A DNA stretch of 64,000 bases from Emydura subglobosa (taxonomy: Eukaryota > Chordata > Testudines > Chelidae): assembly GCA_007922225.1 (NCBI GenBank), contig ML680053.1, positions 967,434 to 1,031,433 on the forward strand, given 5' to 3'. The stretch's first letter is position 1, and each line of letters opens with the position of its first letter. Positions 57,473-64,000 of this stretch are shown one piece after another. The notes below the pieces were generated by a model. The model was not told the origin of the DNA and did not search any database. It was given only the letters and a program-made list of their open reading frames with translations. The translations under genes and the position numbers were made by a program.

Positions 57473-58944
57473 GGTTCAGTGCCTAGCAGCACAGGGGTGG
57501 AGTTTGGCACGGTCGTGCTAACAAAGGGCTACGAGCAGCTATGTCATGATCCAGGCCTTGATTTGGGGGGGTTAGACATCAAATTTAAGATTGCTAAGCT
57601 CTTTGTTGGCTGGAAAGCCTTTGTTCTGGGAAAAATAGCAGCAGAGCCGTGAAACCTGCTCTGCTGGGAGGGAAAGCAGCAAGAGAAAGGAGAGACCTTG
57701 AGATTGAGTCTCCGGCCATTTGCACCAGTTTTACAGCAGTGGCATCAGCAGACTTAGTCCTGCTTGACACTGGGGTAAGTGACAGGAGAATCGAGTCTCT
57801 GCTGTATTAGATCAACCCAGGTTAGACTGCAGGCTCTTTCGGCTCGTGTCTGTTAAGGGCATGGCCCACCCCTAGGTGCTGTACACATATGTGTACGGTG
57901 CCTTCAGTCTATCCTCTCACCACCTCACCATTTCCTCTAAACTCCCTCCCGTTTGTCAGCATCCGGCCGGGCCGGTGGGACCAGAATGTGATCCCAGTGC
58001 CACGGTGATGGGGGCGGAGATGCTCGGTGGCAATCCAAGCACACAGGTGTAATAGCGTTCTGAACACTGGAGGGTATTGGTCAGTGATGGGAAGTTATTG
58101 GGTCTGGGGTATGTGTCTTTTCCGTAGGAATGCATTGATCTAGCCAAAGGGGGGTGGGGCCGCTAAGAGTGAACAGGAAAACCACACACGAGCTATAGAG
58201 CAGCAACCACCCAGCAAACCTTGGGGGGAATCACAGGACAATGGCCTACTTCCCAGCTAATGTGACACTGCTGTCCTGCTAGTGCTGGGAACTGACAGAT
58301 CAGAGGGCTCTGCGCAGTTAAAAAGCTCCACTCTGGAGTGGAAAGGGTGATTTGCCAGGAGCTGCCAGGGGGACAAGCTCTGCAGAGGGCGTCTGAAGGA
58401 GTTGGGTGTTTCCTGAGCAAGGGAAGGGCAAGCTGTAGGGAGAGGCAGGCAGGCAGGCGTACGGACAGATCGTAACACAATAAACCCATTTTCTCTTCAA
58501 TGCTTTGGTCTAAATCCTAGGCTGTAAGGAGGCTGCCGGGTTACTGATTTTGCTCTGTCATTGCTCCTAGAGGGGACGGAACTGCAGGCACGGAAGCTAA
58601 TTCAGGCCTCCTGAGGTCATCATGGTGGATCTCAGGGGCTTGCATTCCAAGGCCTGGTCTAAGAGTGGAGAACCACGAGTCCACCCAGAGAGAGGTGACG
58701 GCTTGAGACCTGAGGGGGTGCATCGAAGAGCCCAGGAGGCATCAGAGGGGCAGTTAGCCCAGTAACTGCTGGCCACTCTACCAGGAGGAAAGGAAGGGGC
58801 GAGGAGGTGGAATCTTACCTGCTCCAAGAGAACGGATGTCCACTGGGGCTGACCCTTTCTGGGTCCCAGGGCATTTAGCCTTCTGCTGGAGAGCTCCTTA
58901 CCTGCCCCTGTGTGATCCGTGGCCCAGTCCTGTTATTGACAGAC

Positions 58945-58969
58945 GACACACACACACACACACACACAC
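58945..58969. repeat. (AC)n microsatellite
   Basis: About 12 uninterrupted AC dinucleotides. Confidence 0.95.
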
Positions 58970-59749
58970 GGAGGTTGAGCAGCTCTTATCCTGCCTGGGT
59001 CATAGCGGTAGCATATTTAAAACCCTGTTAAAGTCACAAGCTATCACTTTACGTCTTAAGGAGTTTCCTGGTCCTGCATGCAGGCTGGGGGCTCCATAGG
59101 GAAGTGTGTGATCTGGGGTCTTCAGCAGTCTGTCTGCAAACGAGCCAGCCTGGAGCAAGGCAGGGTGAACTGTGCCTCTCAGGTTTTTGGGAGCAGCCTG
59201 CTTTGTCTCTCTCTGGTTTTGGCTCTTGTGTGTTAGGGTTCTGGAGTCTAGGTAACAAAGTCGAGGTACACTACAATTTTCTAACTCTGTATGTATGCTG
59301 TGAACATAACACCCTTGGCTACTCCTACAGCAGATATATAGAAAGATACGAAGAACCAAACAAGCCATTAAGCCATTGCCATTTTGCCTTTGTCAATGAA
59401 ATAGATGACAGGAAATAGTGTGATAACGTTGGTTATTTGCAAAGACACTTGTAAAGAGTCTAGTGACAATCACTGTCTATGAACTGTGAGTAAAAGTGCC
59501 ATGCCCACCCCAGGTGTATCAGTCATGCCTAAAAGGGTAAACCATGAAAACTCCCATGTGTCTCTGGCCAGGGAAGCCTAGAAAATCAGGCTGTTTCTCG
59601 CTCCACAAAGGTACCCCATTAATCCAGATTCTGTACCTGGAAGCCATTCATTCGCTGCAGCTGGCCATTTACAGTGCGGAGGGAGGTGCTACATGGCGGA
59701 AGAGCGTATCATTCCCTGTACAAGGCATACACAGAGTGCAGTCTGTGTC

Positions 59750-59960
59750 ACCGGCAGCGGAGTGATGGGCTTGTGGTGAAGGCACAGGAAAGTCAGGAGG
59801 TCTGTGTTCTGCTCCTGACTCTGCCACCGCCTCCCTGCATGGCCTCAGGCAAATCAAGCAAGCTCTGTGTGTCTCTTTCCTCCATTAATCAGGGTTGCTG
59901 AGAGGAAGCTGCATCTATTAATGCTTGTGAAGTGCTTTGTGTTCCTCGGGTGGAAGGATA
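59750..59960 (+). repeat. MIR-like SINE fragment
   Basis: It carries 'ttctgctcctgactctgcca', 'ctgcatggcctcaggcaaat' and 'gtgaagtgctttg', MIR-like in plus orientation but degraded. Confidence 0.6.
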
Positions 59961-60468
59961 TTGTATGCAATGTGGTTTAGAATAGCTCCTATGGCGCAGA
60001 AAATGTGCATTAGCTCCCATATTATCTACCCTGAGAAGAGACACCCCTCCCCTCCCTGCTTTCAGGCTCATCTTCCAACTCAGCAGTCTTAATTGTAGAC
60101 AATCTCTAGGGTCATGTCACTGTTTGGACGGCGAGTATGTTTTCTTACAGCCACGCAGCAGCTTGCTCAATGCAATGGTGCTTCAAACACATGCACACGA
60201 GGCACTGACGTGTCTGCTGCTCTGTGTGCTGAGATTCAGGAGCAATGGCAACAACACACACCGCTTGTTTTTGTATTTCCTTTGATTTGGTTCCCTGCTG
60301 GCGCAAAAAGGCCGTAGAGCCGACAAAACGGAGCACCGGGGAATATCCCTGATGTAAGAGAAGCCCTAGATGGTGCAGCAGGGAGAACAAAGGGAGTTTT
60401 GAGCTGCCTTGGCCTTGCCTCTCTGCCTCTGAGGTCAGCTGGAAAGGAAAATCTGTCCCACAGACTCT

Positions 60469-60742
60469 GGCTTGGTCTACATTGACGGTGGCAAAGTTGC
60501 CGCCATCAGATCGACTTCTCTGGATTGACTGAGCGGTCTGTGAAGCCCCGCTCAGTCGATCCCGAAGTCGACGTTATTAATCCACCTCCGCCAGTGGCGT
60601 AGCGCTGCGTTCCCATCAGCGCGGTGCTGTGAAGACAGCGCGCAGAAGAGAAGCACAGTGATCAACGGGAGTTACGCAAGTTCTTTGCGTATTAACTCCC
60701 GTCGACTACCGCCGCATCACGGAGGTAAGTGTCGACCAAGCC
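60469..60742 (+). mobile_element. CpG-rich fold-back MITE, copy 2
   Basis: The ends GGCTTGGTCTACATTGAC and AGTGTCGACCAAGCC are inverted. TCT flanks both sides (60466-60468 and 60743-60745), a 3-bp target duplication. Internal hairpins are 'gactgagcgg'/'ccgctcagtc' (60526-60560) and 'acgggagttacgca'/'attaactcccgt' (60664-60702). Confidence 0.8.
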
Positions 60743-61229
60743 TCTGGGTCAGTCCTTCCTGCAAATCCCCATGGAGCTCTGGTTTGTTTTGTCTGAATGA
60801 AGCTGACTGCAGCCCAGCCCAGGGCATTAGGCAGCATTCATTGTCATTGTGTGCTTAGAGTTTGTCCAGCCAGAGATGGAAATGGTGAGAACGTCAGCAT
60901 CCCTCCAGTCTTGTGACTGCCACCCTGCACAGTCATGAGAGCGGCTGTTGTGTATTTAACCCGTCAGCTGCTGCCCTGGACAAGCGAACACTGCTGGAGG
61001 ACGTCGATGAATGCAGAAAGGCCAAAGACAATCTTGGTTTTAAATGTGACTTCTTAAGCAGGGGAGAAAATGGGTTTGGGCCCTTCTTTATGATGGATAA
61101 AGAGAGCGTGGGCGTAGTCTATTTTCTTTAAAAGGTTTTCTTTCTGCTTGTTTTCATATTAGAAATTGTTTTCCCTGGAAGACCGTCTGGATGACTGGAG
61201 AACTCACTCAGGCAGGATTACAAACTCAG

Positions 61230-61454
61230 GGCCTGTCTTCACTGACCTCAGAGATTCAGCGGCAGTTGACCGGAGTTACGCAAACTACGCAAAAAACTTG
61301 CGTAACTCCTGTCGACTTCTCTGCTTCTGTTCTGCGCGCCGTCTTCACTGCAGTGCACCAACGGGAATCACGTTCCCCTCGACACAGCGCTACACCACTT
61401 GAGAGGGTGGTCTTAATACGTCGCTTTCTGGATCGACTGAGCGGATCTTCACTG
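61230..61454 (-). mobile_element. CpG-rich fold-back MITE, copy 3 (reverse, truncated)
   Basis: This is the reverse-complement orientation of copies 1 and 2: the 'ggagttacgc...gcgtaactcc' hairpin comes first and 'ggatcgactgagcggatc' last. The far end is lost. Confidence 0.7.
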
Positions 61455-62944
61455 ATTATGATAACCTTTCTTTTGGGGAAAAGAGAAGAAGTTAGTGGAG
61501 ATGAGCTGGGGTCGTTGTTGGTGTGCTCTCGTTAAAGTCCGATCCTGTTTCATTTTTGGGGGCGATTCAGCTAAACTGCAGCTGGTCAGGGTGGTGAGGT
61601 CATCTGGATCCCGCTCTCTGGCCCAGTCTGGCCAGGACATCTTTCAGGATTAGGACAAAGAAGGCCCATAGTCTCAGGAGATTGTGAGGTTGACACACAC
61701 CAATTTTTTGTTCATTAATTTCCAGTTCCACATCTTCAGTTTTTACCAACCATAATTTTAACACGGTCCTCGAGTTATATCAGGAGGCCTTTCTGTTTGG
61801 ACTAATTCAGTGTTGCTGTCTCATTTTCGTACCTTTTCCCATCAGCACGGGTTAGTGTAGGCCAGTGTCACAGCTCGTGAACTTTCCCGTACGTCTTACA
61901 GCTGAACTCGCAACCGGAGCCCATTGATAGACCCACTTATCACAACAGGGTCTCGATCCCCAAAAGTATTTAGGTGCCTAATTCCCATTGAAATCAATGG
62001 GAGTCTAAATACCTTTGAGGTTCCGGATCTAAAAGACTAGCCCCATGTGACTATCCCCGTCCCCACGACCAACGGTACAAACAGTGCAGCTCTGAGTAAG
62101 CTGGGACGTCAGATTCCTCCTGCAGTTGTGGTGGCTGTTTGCCCGCTGTCCACTAGATGGGCCCATTGGTCTTCTTGAAAGCCAACGAAGAGCCCCCTGG
62201 CGGCATCCAGTGACCCACACAGCCTTGGCGGGCCGCTAGGGCCAAACCCTGCAACTGCCACACAAGTCGATGGGCCAGATCCTGAGATGTGCTGAGCACC
62301 CCCTGCTCCCACAGCAGTAGGTGGTTGGGGTGCCCTGCACTGCACAGGATATTTGGCCCTGTAGCCGGCATCATGTATGATGCAACTGCCGGTGGGCCAG
62401 AGCGAGCAGACTGCTGCCGAGATCATTCCCTGGACACCCAGGGGGAAGGAAAGGCTCTGTGCTTCGATCTGCAGATCTGGCATCTCCTCCCCTGGTAGGG
62501 TGGGGTGTGGATCTGCTCAGTCAGCCCGGTTCCTCTTCCCTGTCTCCTGCTGAAAAGGGGCCTTGAAATTGCTCTTGCCTCCAGTGAGTTGAAATTCCTT
62601 CAGCCCCGGGCCAGGATGCGAGAGGATTGTAGTAAGAATAATCCCTAGCTAAGGCCCTGCTTAAATCACAGGAAGATTGTCGTATAATTGTGGCTGAGTT
62701 GTGGACAAGACATGGAAAAGGGCAGAAAAGTCATAATGGACCCTTATTATTGATGGTAATTTGAAAAAGCTGACAGCAGGAGCTCTGTCGAGCACAGGGC
62801 AGACAGAAGGGGCTCCCTCTGTCAGCTGCCCAAGGGGGTGCTTGCTGTCAGCCCCGGGTGTGGCTAGGCTGCTGCTGTCAAAATTGCAATGAAAACCTAA
62901 TATAGCAGGATCTGCAATATTGCAAATTAAGTAGGGCCTTATCC
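61455..62944. other. Intergenic, nothing firmly recognised
   Basis: No convincing exon. A short internal inverted repeat, 'ttaggtgcctaattcccattg' region against 'caatgggagtctaaatacct' (about 61966-62013), looks like a further small MITE. Confidence 0.35.
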
Positions 62945-63125
62945 ATAGCTTTAATACGGTGCTTTTCATCAGTAGAGCAGATAGCACTTTATTCCCATTT
63001 TACAGCTGGGAAAACTGAGGTACAGAGAGGCAAAATGACTTGCCCAAGGTCACCAGCAGAACTGAGAATAGACCCGAGGGCTCCTGAATCCCAATCCAGT
63101 GCTCGACCCACTAGGCCACACTGCT
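62945..63125 (-). repeat. MIR-type SINE
   Basis: MIR core on the reverse strand: 'cccattttacagctgggaaa', 'ctgaggtacagagaggcaaa' and 'atgacttgcccaaggtcacc'. Confidence 0.85.
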
Positions 63126-63264
63126 TCTCCTTTCACCGTTCAGCACCAGACCGTTAAAGAGTGGCCTGGTGGAGCTCTGAAGGGAGATCTGGCCAAGGTC
63201 TCTCTGCTGGAAGATTTGTGGCCATGATGAGTATTAGGGCCCCCTCCCTCAGTTCTTGGTTCAC

Positions 63265-64000
63265 TGACAGAAGCAGAAGTCGAGACTAGCAGCAGGCAAT
63301 ACCCTGGGTTTATTGGGGTTATCAAGCAAGAATCCCAATTCTTCACACCAGTAATTTTCCTTCTTCCCCCTGACTTCCTGTTTGACCTCAGTTTTTATAG
63401 TGTATATTAACCAATCACTTTCTTTAAAATATTACAAGATAATTCTTTAACCAATCCTAACATATTGTAACATGATTCTCTAACCAATCATACCCCACCA
63501 CCTTAACTGATTACAGTTAGCTATGCAACAGACAGAAACAATCAAAGAATCCGACAGAAATTATCAGAACCGTGGTTACCATAATGACCAAACAATACGA
63601 AGTGTAGATTCTACAACCACAACTGCTGACGAGTGTTTAAAAACCAGACAGAGTGCTAGCAAACGAAGTTGTCTTTAAATATTCCAGGATCTTTCCTTTA
63701 TCTGGAGGCGTTAGACTGGCTCGCCTTCTCAAGAGCCTGGTATTGCCTTATTTTAATGTAATTTGTTTGGAACGTGCAGATGTGACCGCACGCTTCCCAG
63801 TCAATGGCTTTGCTACTTGTTTTTGCTAAGCCAAAGTACAAGGCCTTAGACTGTCACGGTGAGAGAAGACCCATACACAGGCAGCCTGTGATTTTGATTC
63901 TTTGTTTCCATACCTCTAAGTAGCTAAGAGATAAGAATATACATAAACAATCATAGGCCTTTACAGGCAGGCCTTAATATCTATATGCTAACAATGAAGA
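63265..64000 (-). mobile_element. LTR, minus strand, runs to or past window end
   Basis: On the minus strand there is a TATA box (TATAAAAA, about 63402-63395), then AATAAA at about 63311-63306, then an end near TCTGTCA (63265). Upstream (63400-63500) 'aaccaatc' occurs three times at about 42-50-base steps, i.e. GATTGG on the minus strand. The U3 length and left boundary cannot be fixed inside the window. Confidence 0.55.

Larger units (their letters stand above)
57500..60468. other. Intergenic, repeats only
   Basis: No exon was recognised. It contains a dispersed repeat tail (57825-57900), an (AC)n microsatellite (58945-58969) and a MIR-like fragment (59750-59960). Confidence 0.4.

Noticed and set aside
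58193..58489. Minus-strand Leu/Cys-rich frames as a second defensin
   Set aside because: Cysteine spacing does not fit any defensin pattern and there is no CC pair or matching splice site. I searched both strands by eye for further defensin exons and found none.
1..64000. CRISPR arrays, operons, prophage or insertion sequences
   Set aside because: The window is vertebrate nuclear DNA. No regular direct-repeat/spacer array or prokaryotic gene organisation exists.

Overview
This is a stretch of vertebrate nuclear DNA, most likely from a turtle. It has spliced genes with GT-AG introns and CpG-island promoters. Its repeats are those of non-avian sauropsids: many CR1 LINE fragments, MIR-like SINEs, hAT- and Harbinger-like MITEs, and old LTR elements. 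No prokaryotic gene organisation is present. The gene order XRRA1 / SPCS2 / NEU3 matches the conserved amniote block around human SPCS2. Turtle is inferred from the repeat types, not proven.

Layout. (1) 1-5.2 kb: the first coding exons of XRRA1 on the minus strand, running out of the window to the left. A degenerate GC-rich minisatellite follows, then a CpG island that serves as the shared head-to-head promoter. (2) 5.3-21.2 kb: the complete SPCS2 gene (signal peptidase complex subunit 2) on the plus strand, with five coding exons and 201 residues. Its third intron is an AT-AC U12-type intron. (3) 19.7-38.8 kb: a direct segmental duplication. SPCS2 intron 4 and exon 5 plus downstream sequence (19.68-24.77 kb) recur at 34.04-38.78 kb with a dead exon-5 copy. 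Between and inside the copies lie CR1 fragments, a minus-strand Ty3/Gypsy element with a PNMA-like gag, an LTR next to an unidentified glycoprotein-like reading frame, and a plus-strand retroviral gag-protease-RT remnant. (4) 39.9-47.7 kb: NEU3 (membrane ganglioside sialidase) on the plus strand, with a CpG-rich promoter, a probable non-coding first exon and two coding exons giving 422 residues. (5) 49.8-51.3 kb: a long CR1 3' part on the plus strand. (6) 52.4-57.5 kb: a previously hidden three-exon beta-defensin gene on the minus strand, with signal peptide, six-cysteine core and separate CC-tail exon. (7) 58-64 kb: non-coding sequence with MITEs, SINEs and a minus-strand LTR at the right end.

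The genes are functionally unrelated neighbours: protein secretion (SPCS2), ganglioside turnover (NEU3), an LRR protein (XRRA1) and host defence (the defensin). The main points are the defensin gene outside an obvious defensin cluster, the U12 intron of SPCS2, and the partial SPCS2 duplication. Exon boundaries were read by eye from splice signals, reading phase and remembered family similarity. No search was run.
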